Shown here piece after piece: positions 32,953 through 42,847 of a DNA stretch of 64,000 nucleotides. The position numbers were made by a program, and so were the translations under genes. Source of the stretch: Eubacterium sp. (GTDB lineage Bacteria; Bacillota; Clostridia; Lachnospirales; Lachnospiraceae); NCBI GenBank assembly GCA_022764165.1, contig JALERM010000052.1, positions 62,001 through 126,000 on the forward strand. The letters are read 5' to 3'. Positions within the stretch are counted from its first letter, which is position 1; every line of letters starts with the position of its first letter. The notes below the pieces were generated by a model. It saw only the letters and a program-made list of their open reading frames with translations. It had not been told where the DNA came from and did not search any database.

Positions 32953-35202
32953 GTGCAGAAAAAAAGAAGTAAAAGAAGAAATAAAAGGAACCCTTTTTTA
33001 TTCAGAAAAATTAACAGTAGGATGAGTGTAAAGCTGGTAGGCCTGTTTGGTGCGGTCGTACTGGCTTTAGTAGCTTTAAGTATACGAATAACGTATATTA
33101 ATGCAAGTGAAGGAAATCAATACAAAAAGCAGGTTTTGAGCCAGTCACAACAAAAATATGAAAGCCGTGTCATTCCTTTTAAGCGGGGAGACATTCTGGA
33201 TCGCAACGGTGCTGTGCTCGCTACCAGTGAGAAGGTATATAAAATTATCCTTGACTGCAAAGTGGTGAATTCCAAGGAAGATTATATTGAACCTACAATC
33301 AAAGCCATGGTGGAGGTACTGGGAATTGACGAGGCGGTCATCCGGGAGAAACTGGAAAATGAAGATACAAAGTCCAGCCAGTACCAGATTATGAAGACAA
33401 ATGTGCCCATTACAACGAAAAAAGAGTTTGAGCAGTACACAGATGTGACATCAGAGGAGGCAAAACAAACGCTTACCGCGGAAGAACGGTCAGAGAGAAG
33501 TAAGATCAAAGGTGTATGGTTTGAAGAGAATTATCTCAGAACCTATCCTCTTGGTTCAACAGCCTGTGATCTGATCGGTTTTACGTATACTGGTGATACG
33601 GCGGACTGGGGAATTGAAGGCTATTACTCCAGTACCCTGAATGGTGTCAATGGAAGAAAATATGGGTATTTTAATTCTGATGCGGACGTTGAGCAGACGA
33701 TCATTGAACCGGAGAATGGCAACAGTGTAATTTCCACCATTGACGTTAATATCCAGCAGATTGTGGAAAAACACATTCAGACATTGATGGATGCACTGAT
33801 GTATGGTCCCAGAGGAAACAAGGGGGCGGAGAATGTCGGTGTCATTGTGGCAGATCCTAACAACGGGGACATCCTTGCTATGGCCAGCAGTGATCCTTAT
33901 GATCTGAACAATCCCAGAAATCTGGAAGATTTTTATTCGGCAGAAGAAATTGCAGCTATGGATAATGATGAAATGCTGGATGCACTATATGGAATCTGGA
34001 AAAATTATTGCATTAGTGATGCTTTCGAGCCGGGTTCCACGGTAAAACCTCTGACGGTAGCCGGTGCTTTGCAGTCAAATTCTATCTTATCCAGTGATAC
34101 TTTTGAGTGCGACGGTTATCAGATGTTCGGAGATACCAGAATACGATGTATAGTTTATCCGGGCGCTCATGGAACAGAAACGTTATCGGATTTGATTGCA
34201 GATTCCTGTAATGACGGTCTGATGCAGATTGGCGCAGAGATGGGGGCACAGGAGTTTCTCAAGTATCAGAAAATCTTTAATTTTGGGTCATCAACAGGGA
34301 TAGACCTTCCAGGTGAAGCCAGTGGCCTGATCCATTCTGAATCTGCGCTGTCAAAACAAAGCACAGAGCTTGCCTGTGCGGCATTTGGTCAGGGATATAC
34401 CTGCACGATGCTGCAGGAAATCATGGCAATCTGTTCTGCTATCAACGGAGGATATTACTATCAGCCACGTGTGGTGGATAAAGTTCTGGATGAAAACGGT
34501 AACGTGGTTAAAACCATGGAGCCTGTTGTGTCAAGACAGACGATTTCCTCAGACGTATCAGCACTGATTCGACAGTATATGGGAGCAGTGTGCGAGAAAG
34601 GCGGAACCGGTTACGGTGCAAAAGTAGATGGATACAGTATGGGAGGAAAGACCGGGACTGCACAGAAAGGTAAAAGGGAAGATAAAAAATATATTGTGTC
34701 TTTTATCGGCTTTGCTCCGCTGGACAATCCGCAGGTGGTTGTGTATGTGGTTGTAGATGAGCCAAACGCGGAGTATCAGGCTGACAGTAAATATGCACAG
34801 TATCTGTATAAAAAAATTATGACAGAAATCCTGCCGTATCTGAATATCTTTCTGGATCAGGAGCTGACCGGAAAAGAGAGCGAAGCCATGTTATATATGG
34901 AAAATGAAATTGAAGCTAATGCGGTGAAAAATCGTGAGAAAGCAGAGCGTCTGAAAAGAGAGGCAGAAGAAGGCGGGACTCAAGAAGCCGGTGGGGCATC
35001 AGAAGTAGGGGATGGTAGTCAGACACCGGAAACCGATGACGGAAACAGTGGAATAACGGTACCTGATGATGGAATACAGGAGGGAACCGATGATCCGAAT
35101 GTACCTGAACCGGAAGATAGTGATGAAGAACCAGTTCTCGACAACAAACAGGAAAGCGATGGAATCACCAACGAAGAGGCAAACCTGGGACGCGGAAACT
35201 AA
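32953..35202 (+). CDS. ftsI: Penicillin-binding transpeptidase (class B, FtsI-like)
   Basis: A 749-residue class B PBP for septal cross-linking. One span near 27-48 follows a basic start. The dimerisation domain has VIPFKRGDILDRNGAVLATS. The transpeptidase domain has FEPGSTVKPL (SxxK), DSCNDG (SxN) and GGKTGTAQKG (KTG), all intact. A long tail (last about 90 residues) is rich in Glu, Asp and Gly and would lie outside the membrane; PASTA domains are absent. The start is GTG with AGGTGG close upstream. A second PBP gene follows after a strong terminator. Confidence 0.93.
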   Translation: MQKKRSKRRNKRNPFLFRKINSRMSVKLVGLFGAVVLALVALSIRITYINASEGNQYKKQVLSQSQQKYESRVIPFKRGDILDRNGAVLATSEKVYKIILDCKVVNSKEDYIEPTIKAMVEVLGIDEAVIREKLENEDTKSSQYQIMKTNVPITTKKEFEQYTDVTSEEAKQTLTAEERSERSKIKGVWFEENYLRTYPLGSTACDLIGFTYTGDTADWGIEGYYSSTLNGVNGRKYGYFNSDADVEQTIIEPENGNSVISTIDVNIQQIVEKHIQTLMDALMYGPRGNKGAENVGVIVADPNNGDILAMASSDPYDLNNPRNLEDFYSAEEIAAMDNDEMLDALYGIWKNYCISDAFEPGSTVKPLTVAGALQSNSILSSDTFECDGYQMFGDTRIRCIVYPGAHGTETLSDLIADSCNDGLMQIGAEMGAQEFLKYQKIFNFGSSTGIDLPGEASGLIHSESALSKQSTELACAAFGQGYTCTMLQEIMAICSAINGGYYYQPRVVDKVLDENGNVVKTMEPVVSRQTISSDVSALIRQYMGAVCEKGGTGYGAKVDGYSMGGKTGTAQKGKREDKKYIVSFIGFAPLDNPQVVVYVVVDEPNAEYQADSKYAQYLYKKIMTEILPYLNIFLDQELTGKESEAMLYMENEIEANAVKNREKAERLKREAEEGGTQEAGGASEVGDGSQTPETDDGNSGITVPDDGIQEGTDDPNVPEPEDSDEEPVLDNKQESDGITNEEANLGRGN

Positions 35203-35212
35203 AAGGTAATAA

Positions 35213-35262
35213 CCTCACAGAGGTATCTATATAATGTATAGATATCCTCTGTGGGGTTTTTT
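35213..35262 (+). terminator. Terminator or attenuator between the two PBP genes
   Basis: CCTCACAGAGG-TATCTAT pairs with ATAGATATCCTCTGTGGGG, followed directly by six T. The start codon of the next PBP gene follows one base after the T run (35264), and the only candidate SD (GTGGGG) lies in the 3' arm of the hairpin. Confidence 0.85.
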
Positions 35263-35263
35263 C

Positions 35264-36982
35264 ATGCGTAAAAATAAGACTTTTCACAAGAAAAAGACGG
35301 TGGTGGTCTTTCTGGTATGTGCCGCTCTTCTGGTTGGACTGGCAGGACGACTGGTATATCTGATGGTATTTCGTTCGGATTATTATGCACAGAAGGCAGA
35401 TGATCTCCATGAAAGAGAGCGTAAAATCAAAGCAGCCCGCGGGAGGATTCTCGATTGTAATGGCACGGTTCTTGCTGCTAATAAGACAGTCTGCACGATA
35501 TCTGTCATACACAGCCAAATTGAAGAGCCTGAAAAAGTAAAAGCGATGCTGGTGAAAGAATTGGGGATATCTGAGGAGGAAGCAAAGAAGAGAGTGGAAA
35601 AAGTCTCATCCATTGAGCGCGTGAAGACAAATGTAGAAAAGGAAGTGGGGGACAGGATTCGGGAGTACAATCTCAGCGGCGTGAAAGTGGATGAAGATTT
35701 TAAGAGGTACTATCCTTATGGTACACTGGCATCCCGGGTGCTTGGATTTACAGGGGGAGATAATCAGGGAATTATAGGTCTGGAGGTTAAGTATGAGGAT
35801 GTGCTGAAGGGGATTGATGGAAGGATTCTGACCACAACAGATGCCAGAGGGGTGGAACTCAATGGAATCGGTGAGAGCCGGGTGGAGCCGGTGGCCGGTT
35901 ATGACCTTACTATCAGTCTGGATCGGAATATACAGGAATATGCACAACAGGAGGCACTGCGTGTAATGGAACAAAAGGAGGCAGATGCGGTCTCCATTAT
36001 TCTGATGAATCCCCAGGATGGCTCCATCTATGCCTGCGTAAATGTACCAGAATTCGACCTGAACCAGCCATTTACCTTGAATAACGGGCTGAGCAATGAG
36101 GATTTTACCCAGGAGGAACTGCAGAATCAACTGAATCAGATGTGGAGAAATCCCAGTATTAATGATACCTATGAACCGGGATCAACATTTAAAGTCATCA
36201 CTGCTTCCGCAGGTCTGGAAGCCGGCGTGGTGACGCTGGAGGATACCTTCAGCTGTCCGGGATTCCGGATTGTAGAAGACAGGCGTATCCACTGTGCCAG
36301 AAGAACCGGTCACGGAGGGGAAACCTTTCTTCAGGGAATTGAAAATTCCTGCAATCCGGTATTTATTGATGTGGCAATGCGTCTGGGTGTGGATGATTTC
36401 TGTAAATATTTTAAAAAATTTGGTCTGATGGAGAAGACAGGAATTGATCTGCCCGGGGAAGCCGGAACGATTATGCATAAACAGGAAAATATCGGTCTTG
36501 TGGAACTTGCCACCATGTCTTTTGGTCAGTCATTTCAGATCACTCCTATTCAGCTGGCATCTACTGTCTGTTCCCTTATTAACGGCGGGCAGAGAATTAC
36601 CCCTCATTTCGCGGTGGAAGCAAGAGACAGTGACGGAGTCCTGATTAAACAGTATAACTATGGGAAAGGAGAAAGAATTTTATCAGAGGAAACTTCCGAA
36701 AAAATGAGATATGCACTGGAAATGGTGGTACAGGAAGGAGGAGGAAAGAATGGTCAGGTAGAAGGTTACAGGATTGGAGGAAAGACAGCCACATCCCAGA
36801 CTCTTCCGCGAAGCGCCCATCGGTATATTTCTTCTTTTATCGGTTTTGCTCCTGCGGATGATCCTGTAATTCTGGGGCTGTGTATTATTTACAATCCTCA
36901 GGGGATTTATTATGGGGGAACAATTGCAGCTCCGGTTATAAAAAATATATTTTCGAATATTCTGCCTTACATGGGACTTTAA
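35264..36982 (+). CDS. Class B penicillin-binding protein (SpoVD/FtsI-like)
   Basis: A 572-residue transpeptidase. Basic N-terminus, one span (VVVFLVCAALLVGLAGRLVYLMVF), dimerisation domain (AARGRILDCNGTVLAANKT), then the penicillin-binding domain with YEPGSTFKVI (SxxK) and ENSCNPVF (SxN). The third motif reads GGKTATSQ, with Ala for the Gly of KTG. No PASTA domain is present, unlike typical SpoVD. It may serve division, elongation or, if the organism sporulates, the spore cortex. ATG at 35264 suits the start; an in-frame ATG at 35234 lies in the loop of the upstream hairpin. Confidence 0.88.
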   Translation: MRKNKTFHKKKTVVVFLVCAALLVGLAGRLVYLMVFRSDYYAQKADDLHERERKIKAARGRILDCNGTVLAANKTVCTISVIHSQIEEPEKVKAMLVKELGISEEEAKKRVEKVSSIERVKTNVEKEVGDRIREYNLSGVKVDEDFKRYYPYGTLASRVLGFTGGDNQGIIGLEVKYEDVLKGIDGRILTTTDARGVELNGIGESRVEPVAGYDLTISLDRNIQEYAQQEALRVMEQKEADAVSIILMNPQDGSIYACVNVPEFDLNQPFTLNNGLSNEDFTQEELQNQLNQMWRNPSINDTYEPGSTFKVITASAGLEAGVVTLEDTFSCPGFRIVEDRRIHCARRTGHGGETFLQGIENSCNPVFIDVAMRLGVDDFCKYFKKFGLMEKTGIDLPGEAGTIMHKQENIGLVELATMSFGQSFQITPIQLASTVCSLINGGQRITPHFAVEARDSDGVLIKQYNYGKGERILSEETSEKMRYALEMVVQEGGGKNGQVEGYRIGGKTATSQTLPRSAHRYISSFIGFAPADDPVILGLCIIYNPQGIYYGGTIAAPVIKNIFSNILPYMGL

Positions 36983-36985
36983 TAG

Positions 36986-37014
36986 TTGATGTATTTTGCG
37001 AAAAGTATTATACT
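36986..37014 (+). promoter_or_regulatory. Internal dcw promoter before mraY
   Basis: TTGATG (36986-36991), 17-nt spacer, TATACT (37009-37014). It can supply mraY and downstream genes independently of the mraZ promoter and of the terminator at 35213. A small hairpin (AATCCG/CGGATT then TTTT, 37036-37058) lies in the leader. Confidence 0.6.
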
Positions 37015-37080
37015 TATGGAGAAAATAAAGATGTGAATCCGGCATCTGTCGGATTTTCATGACAAAGTACGAGGTGAGTT

Positions 37081-38037
37081 ATGAATTATAATGTAGTGAT
37101 TCCGGTAATTATAGCATTTGTAATCAGTGCGGTCCTTGGACCGGTGATTATTCCTTTCCTGAGAAGGCTGAAAGCTTCTCAGACAGAGCGTACCGATGGT
37201 GTGAAGTCCCATCTGTCAAAAGCGGGTACTCCGACCATGGGCGGTCTGATCTTCCTGATCGCTGTCACCGTAACGTCTCTGTTCTATGTGAAAGATTATC
37301 CGAATGTAATACCGATTCTGTTCCTGACACTGGGATTTGGTCTGATCGGATTTCTGGACGATTATCTGAAAGTTGTTTTGAAACGTTCTGACGGGCTGCT
37401 TCCATGGCAGAAAATGATCGGTCAGATCGTTGTTACTGCCGTATTTGCATTCTACCTGATTCGTTTCACCGATGTGGAACTGACGCTTCTTGTTCCGTTT
37501 TCCGGAGGGTATTACTGGAATATCGGCTGGCTGGCAGTGCCGCTGATGTTTGTGGCAGTGATCGGAACCGTCAATGGTGTAAACTTTACTGACGGACTGG
37601 ATGGACTTGCTTCCAGCGTTACTATTATGGTGGCAACCTTTTTCTCTGTAGTTGCCATCGGAACACACAGTGGAATCGAACCGATTACCTGTGCGGTTGT
37701 GGGTTCTCTGATGGGATTTCTGCTGTTCAATGTATTTCCGGCAAAAGTTTTCATGGGAGATACAGGATCTCTGGCTCTCGGTGGTTTTGTGGCAGGAACG
37801 GCATATATGCTGCAGATGCCGCTGTTTATTATTCTGGTGGGATTGATTTATCTGGTGGAAGTGGCGTCTGTTATCATTCAGGTGACATATTTTAAAAAGA
37901 CAGGTGGTAAGAGAATCTTTAAAATGGCGCCGATTCATCATCATTTTGAACTTTGCGGATGGTCAGAGACAAGAATCGTTGCTGTATTTTCCATTATTAC
38001 GGCAATCCTCTGCATGATCGCCCTGCTTGCCATGTAG
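37081..38037 (+). CDS. mraY: Phospho-MurNAc-pentapeptide transferase MraY
   Basis: A 318-residue membrane enzyme that makes lipid I on undecaprenyl phosphate. Ten hydrophobic spans are expected. Catalytic regions are seen: FLDDYLKV, NFTDGLDGLAS, FMGDTGSLALGG and the histidine motif PIHHHFEL. GAGGTGAG precedes ATG. Confidence 0.97.
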   Translation: MNYNVVIPVIIAFVISAVLGPVIIPFLRRLKASQTERTDGVKSHLSKAGTPTMGGLIFLIAVTVTSLFYVKDYPNVIPILFLTLGFGLIGFLDDYLKVVLKRSDGLLPWQKMIGQIVVTAVFAFYLIRFTDVELTLLVPFSGGYYWNIGWLAVPLMFVAVIGTVNGVNFTDGLDGLASSVTIMVATFFSVVAIGTHSGIEPITCAVVGSLMGFLLFNVFPAKVFMGDTGSLALGGFVAGTAYMLQMPLFIILVGLIYLVEVASVIIQVTYFKKTGGKRIFKMAPIHHHFELCGWSETRIVAVFSIITAILCMIALLAM

Positions 38038-38070
38038 AATTGTATTTGAGAAGGAGACAGTAAGAAAGAT

Positions 38071-39441
38071 ATGAGTTTAGAAGGAAAGAAAGTATTGGTA
38101 TTTGGTTCCGGAATCAGCGGTATCGGAGCAGCAGACCTGCTGAACGCTGTAGGTGCCTGTCCTGTCATCTATGACGGCAATGACCGGCTGAATGCGGAAG
38201 ATATCCGCAGCAAGCTGAAAGATGGAAAAGATGTTCCGGTGGTTCTTGGTGAACTGCCGCAGGAAGTTCGAGAAGGGCTGGATCTGGTAGTACTCAGCCC
38301 CGGTGTGCCCACAGACCTGCCTCTGGTAAATGAATTGAGAGAACAGGGTCTGAAAATCTGGGGGGAAGTGGAACTGGCCTATCAGATGGGAAAAGGACGC
38401 GTTCTTGCTATTACCGGAACGAATGGAAAAACAACAACCACAGCTATGCTGGGTAAAATTATGAGTGATTATCTGGACAGTGTTTTTGTGGTGGGAAATA
38501 TCGGAACGCCGTATACTTCGGCTGCCCTGCAGATGAAAGATGATACGGTTACTGTGGCAGAAATCAGCAGCTTCCAGCTGGAAACAATTGAGGATTTCTG
38601 CCCGCAGGTCAGTGCGATTCTGAATATTACCGAGGATCATCTGAATCGCCATCATACCATGGAAGAATACATACGTGTGAAGGAGCTGATCACCTGCAAC
38701 CAGACGAAGGAGCAGGTATGTGTCTTGAATTATGAAGATCTGACTCTGCGTGAGTTCGGAGCGCATGCACCGGCAAAGGTTGTATATTTCTCCAGTATCC
38801 AGAAACTTCCGGAAGGTATTTATCTGGATGGAAAGAACATTGTGCTGAAAGACGGAGAGAAGGAGATTGTGATTACTTCCACTGACAGATTGAAGATTCT
38901 GGGAAGACACAATCATGAGAATACCATGGCCGCTGCTGCGATGGCTTATTATGCCGGTGTTCCGGTGGAGAGCATCCGCACCAGTGTGGAAAGTTTTACG
39001 GCCGTGGAACACAGGATTGAATATGTAACAGAAAAGCAGGGTGTGGTATATTACAACGATTCTAAGGGAACCAATCCGGATGCGGCTATCAAGGGAATTC
39101 AGGCGATGGATCGTCCCACGATTCTGATCGGCGGCGGATATGATAAGGAGTCCTCTTATGAAGAATGGATTCAGGCATTTGACGGCAAGGTGAGATATCT
39201 GGTGTTGATCGGTCAGACCCGTGAGAAGATTCAGGATGCAGCACACCGGTGTGGATTTAAGAATACCATTCTTGCAGATAATCTGGAAGAAGCTGTGAAA
39301 TTGTGTGCAAGCCTGGCACGCCATGGGGATGCAGTTCTCCTGTCGCCTGCCTGTGCCAGCTGGGGACAGTTTGATAATTACGAGCAGAGAGGAAGAAAGT
39401 TTAAAGAATATGTCCATGCTCTGCCGGATGAAGAAGAGTGA
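38071..39441 (+). CDS. murD: UDP-MurNAc-L-Ala:D-Glu ligase MurD
   Basis: A 456-residue Mur ligase that adds D-glutamate. N-terminal UDP domain (KKVLVFGSGISGIGAADLL), ATP motif ITGTNGKTTTTAML, EISSFQLETI, NHENTMAAAAM and NDSKGTNPDAAIKGI are in the usual order. AAGGAGACAG lies upstream of ATG. The stop overlaps the next start by 4 nt (GTGA). Confidence 0.97.
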   Translation: MSLEGKKVLVFGSGISGIGAADLLNAVGACPVIYDGNDRLNAEDIRSKLKDGKDVPVVLGELPQEVREGLDLVVLSPGVPTDLPLVNELREQGLKIWGEVELAYQMGKGRVLAITGTNGKTTTTAMLGKIMSDYLDSVFVVGNIGTPYTSAALQMKDDTVTVAEISSFQLETIEDFCPQVSAILNITEDHLNRHHTMEEYIRVKELITCNQTKEQVCVLNYEDLTLREFGAHAPAKVVYFSSIQKLPEGIYLDGKNIVLKDGEKEIVITSTDRLKILGRHNHENTMAAAAMAYYAGVPVESIRTSVESFTAVEHRIEYVTEKQGVVYYNDSKGTNPDAAIKGIQAMDRPTILIGGGYDKESSYEEWIQAFDGKVRYLVLIGQTREKIQDAAHRCGFKNTILADNLEEAVKLCASLARHGDAVLLSPACASWGQFDNYEQRGRKFKEYVHALPDEEE

Positions 39442-40328
39442 AGCGATATTTAACAGTGACTGCAGACAGCCGTGCAGATGGGCTGTCTGTAGAACAGGTT
39501 CTGCGTCAGATAGCCGGATTTAGCAGACGGCAGATCAGCAGAGCCAAGTTCATACCAGATGGGATTATGAAAAACGGAATGCAGTGCAGGGTGACAGAGC
39601 GAGTGGTACCCGGCGACTGCATTCAGTTTTGTATAGAAGAAATTCATGAGACATCCGGGCATCTGGAGTCATTGGAACAACAGCTGCATATTCTTTATGA
39701 GGATGAAGACGTCCTTGTCGTAAAAAAGTCCCAGGGAATGGTTACCCATCCGAAGGGATGCCATTATGCCGATACCCTGGCCAATCAAGTGGTCTCGTAT
39801 TATCGTGCACGTGGGGAGGAACATATGGTGCGGCCGGTAGGAAGGCTGGACAGGGAAACCGCAGGCATTGTGGTATTTGCCAAAAACAGTATTGCTGCAG
39901 CGAGACTGCAGGATCAGAGAGAGAAGGGAATATTCCAAAAGACATATCTGGCGGTTGTAGAGGGCTATTTGCCAGTGGATGGGTTAGAATATCAGATAGA
40001 CGAGCCGATAAAACCGGATCCGGAAAACCGGCTGAAAATGGTTACGGCACCGGATGGAAAAAGGGCTGTCACCCACTATAAGATTTTACAGAGCTGTCAG
40101 AACAGTTCGTTGGCAGAAATCTGGCTGGAGACCGGAAGAACTCATCAGATTCGTGTGCATATGGCGGCACTGGGGCATCCCCTGCGGGGAGATCTTTTGT
40201 ACGGAACTTGTAAGAAAGGTGATTCCGGTGCGTGGCTCCATGCCTGGAAAGTCGTTTTCTGTCAGCCTGTGACAGGTGCAGAGATTCATCTGGAAGCACC
40301 TGTTCCCGAATACTTTCTGCACATGTAA
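39438..40328 (+). CDS. RluA-family RNA pseudouridine synthase
   Basis: A 296-residue pseudouridine synthase. An S4-like RNA-binding part (LSVEQVLRQIAGFSRRQISRAKF) precedes the catalytic domain with GRLDRETAGIVVFAKN (catalytic Asp) and LETGRTHQIRVHMAALGHPLRGD. The RNA target cannot be told from sequence. The start is GTG overlapping the murD stop. It occupies the place between murD and ftsW, which is not its usual home. Confidence 0.9.
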   Translation: MKRYLTVTADSRADGLSVEQVLRQIAGFSRRQISRAKFIPDGIMKNGMQCRVTERVVPGDCIQFCIEEIHETSGHLESLEQQLHILYEDEDVLVVKKSQGMVTHPKGCHYADTLANQVVSYYRARGEEHMVRPVGRLDRETAGIVVFAKNSIAAARLQDQREKGIFQKTYLAVVEGYLPVDGLEYQIDEPIKPDPENRLKMVTAPDGKRAVTHYKILQSCQNSSLAEIWLETGRTHQIRVHMAALGHPLRGDLLYGTCKKGDSGAWLHAWKVVFCQPVTGAEIHLEAPVPEYFLHM

Positions 40329-40416
40329 CCGGAAGCTTCCGCATAGATTATATAAAATTGATATTTCCGCAGGCGGGAAATTCCGGAACAATGTGGAAAT
40401 GCGGGGAGAATATCGA

Positions 40417-41535
40417 ATGCGGGTATTTGCAAATCAGCCGGCAGTTCGTCGGAAAAAAGCAGATCTGACACTTCTGGTTCTTGTGGTACTCCTCCTGATT
40501 GTGGGGCTGGTTCTCCTGTACAGCACCAGTACCTATAACGGGCGGGTAAAATTTCATGATGAGACATATTATTTCAAAAAACAGCTGTTTGCCACACTTC
40601 TTGGCGGAGTTGCCATGTACCTGGTGGCCGGGATTGACTACCATGTGACAGCCAGGTTTGCAGTACCCCTGTACCTGTGTTCTCTGGTACTTTCCACAGC
40701 TGTTTTATTTTTCGGACAGGAATACAATGGCTCCAGGCGCTGGCTGGCACTGGGGCCATTGTCTTTTCAGCCTTCGGAATTTGCTAAAGTGGCGGTGGTC
40801 ATTTTTCTTGCCCGTATGATCAGTGAAAGCAAAAAGAGAACTGACAGTCTCTGGTTTATGATTCGTACCATGGGTGCTCTGCTTCCTGTGGTGGGGCTGG
40901 TAGGGACCAATAACCTGAGCACCGCGATTATTATCCTGGGAATTGGTGTCATCCTGATTTTTGTTGCGCATCCCCGTTATCTGCCTTTTCTCGGAGTGGG
41001 GGCAGCCGGAATCGGATTTGTCGGGATATTTCTCAGTATGGAAAGCTATCGCCTGGAGCGGCTGGCTGTCTGGCGCAATCCGGAACAGTATGAAAAAGGT
41101 TTCCAGACGATACAGGGATTGTATGCCATAGGAAGCGGCGGCATTTTCGGGAAAGGACTGGGAAGCAGCCTGCAGAAACTGGGATTTGTGCCGGAAGCGC
41201 AGAATGACATGATATTTTCTATCATATGCGAGGAGACTGGGCTTCTGGGAGCCATGCTGGTGATGCTGATATTTGGTCTGCTGATCTGGCGGTTAATGGT
41301 AAATGCTGTCCATGCACCGGATCTTCTGGGGGAACTGATCTGTACGGGGATTATGGGACATATGGCTATTCAGGTGATACTGAATATCGCAGTGGTAACA
41401 AATACCATTCCCAATACGGGAATTACCCTGCCTTTTATCAGTTACGGAGGAACTTCCGTTCTGTTTTTGATGAGTGAGATGGGTCTGGCGCTTTCCGTCA
41501 GCCGCTATCATCAGTGGCAGGCAGGAACCAAATAG
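40417..41535 (+). CDS. ftsW: FtsW/RodA-family lipid II polymerase
   Basis: A 372-residue SEDS glycosyltransferase that polymerises lipid II with a class B PBP partner. Ten or so spans; characteristic LVLLYSTSTYNGR, NGSRRWLALGPLSFQPSEFAKVAVVIFLA, the central large loop ending GKGLGSSLQKLGFVPEAQNDMIFSIICEE (with the catalytic-type Asp region) and TGITLPFISYGGTSVLFLM. ATG at 40417 is 8 nt after GGGGAG; the frame is open further upstream without a matching site. Context makes FtsW likelier than RodA. Confidence 0.93.
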   Translation: MRVFANQPAVRRKKADLTLLVLVVLLLIVGLVLLYSTSTYNGRVKFHDETYYFKKQLFATLLGGVAMYLVAGIDYHVTARFAVPLYLCSLVLSTAVLFFGQEYNGSRRWLALGPLSFQPSEFAKVAVVIFLARMISESKKRTDSLWFMIRTMGALLPVVGLVGTNNLSTAIIILGIGVILIFVAHPRYLPFLGVGAAGIGFVGIFLSMESYRLERLAVWRNPEQYEKGFQTIQGLYAIGSGGIFGKGLGSSLQKLGFVPEAQNDMIFSIICEETGLLGAMLVMLIFGLLIWRLMVNAVHAPDLLGELICTGIMGHMAIQVILNIAVVTNTIPNTGITLPFISYGGTSVLFLMSEMGLALSVSRYHQWQAGTK

Positions 41536-41572
41536 CTGCTTCTGCATATGATAGAATAAGAGGAGCTGGAGA

Positions 41573-42847
41573 GTGCAGCCTGTGGGAGAAATATGGATCA
41601 AGGGAGGAACTCCGCTGTCCGGCCAGGTATCGGTACAGGGTTCCAAGAATGCGGCTTTGCCTATGATGGCGGCCGCACTTTTACATGATGGGAAAACAGT
41701 CTTACATCATTGTCCGCGGATTGCTGATGTTTTAGTTATGGAACAGATACTGAACAGACTGGGTGTGAAAACCAGATGGCAGGATCATACCCTGGAAATC
41801 GACTGCAGAAAAATAGTGGGATATGAGATTGATAATGAATTGGCCGGTTCCATGCGTTCTTCTGTGATTTTGATGGGGAGCATGATATCCAGGCAGGGAC
41901 AGGTGAAGATTGCATATCCGGGAGGGTGTACGATCGGGAAACGTCCCATAGACCTTCATCTGAAAGTATTTCAGAACATGGGGGTTAATATTCGGGAAGA
42001 GGAGAAGGGACTGTGGGCAGGCAGCAGTACACGGCTTCAGGGAACGACAGTTGAATTTCCTGTTTCCAGTGTGGGTGCCACAGAAAATGCACTGCTTGCT
42101 GCTGTTAAAGCAAAAGGAGAGACTGTTCTGAAAAACTGTGCTCTGGAGCCGGAAATCCGCCATTTGTGTTATTTCCTTCAGGCCATGGGAGCTGAGATCG
42201 GTGGAATAGGAACGGATACGCTGTGGATTCGAGGCGTGTGCACGCTCAGAGATGTGGAATATACGGTTCCTCCGGACCGGATTGTGGCCGGAACCTGTCT
42301 CTATGCAGCGGCCGCTACCCGGGGGAAAATCGTCCTGGAGCATGCACCTGTGGAGGAAATGGAGGCAGTTCTGCAGGTATATGAGAAAATGGGTGGACAA
42401 TGGGTCTGTAACAGTGGTAAACTAAAGACGGATGCTCGTGAAATCAGGTATCCGGTTTCTTTGACAGAGACAGCAAGGTATCCGGGATTTCCTACGGATA
42501 TGCAGTCTATTCTGATGGCTGTGCTTCTGACTGTTCCGGGAGAAAGCCGCATCCGTGAAACGATTTTTGAAGACCGGTATAAGGTCGTACCGGAACTGGC
42601 ACGGATGGGAGGCTGTATTGCTGTAACAGGAAAAGATGCCTGGATACGGGGAGGGATTCCGCTGTGCGGCGCAAAAGTGAAGGCTCTGGAACTGAGGGGA
42701 GCGGCTGCACTTGTGATCGCTGCACTGGCAGCAGAAGGAGAAAGTCTGATAAGTAATTCCCATTTCCTGGAACGAGGTTATGAGGAATTTGAAAATGTTA
42801 TTTCGAAACTTGGCGGAAAGATAGAGATAAGGGGAAAGATGGGTTGA
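41573..42847 (+). CDS. murA: UDP-GlcNAc 1-carboxyvinyltransferase MurA
   Basis: A 424-residue EPSP-synthase-fold enzyme of the first committed peptidoglycan step. It has VQGSKNAALPMMAA, GSMRSSVILMGSM and the active loop PGGCTIGKRPIDLHL, with the Cys that fosfomycin attacks. Start is GTG 8 nt after GAGGAG. Gram-positives often have two murA genes; the other would be elsewhere. Confidence 0.95.
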   Translation: MQPVGEIWIKGGTPLSGQVSVQGSKNAALPMMAAALLHDGKTVLHHCPRIADVLVMEQILNRLGVKTRWQDHTLEIDCRKIVGYEIDNELAGSMRSSVILMGSMISRQGQVKIAYPGGCTIGKRPIDLHLKVFQNMGVNIREEEKGLWAGSSTRLQGTTVEFPVSSVGATENALLAAVKAKGETVLKNCALEPEIRHLCYFLQAMGAEIGGIGTDTLWIRGVCTLRDVEYTVPPDRIVAGTCLYAAAATRGKIVLEHAPVEEMEAVLQVYEKMGGQWVCNSGKLKTDAREIRYPVSLTETARYPGFPTDMQSILMAVLLTVPGESRIRETIFEDRYKVVPELARMGGCIAVTGKDAWIRGGIPLCGAKVKALELRGAAALVIAALAAEGESLISNSHFLERGYEEFENVISKLGGKIEIRGKMG

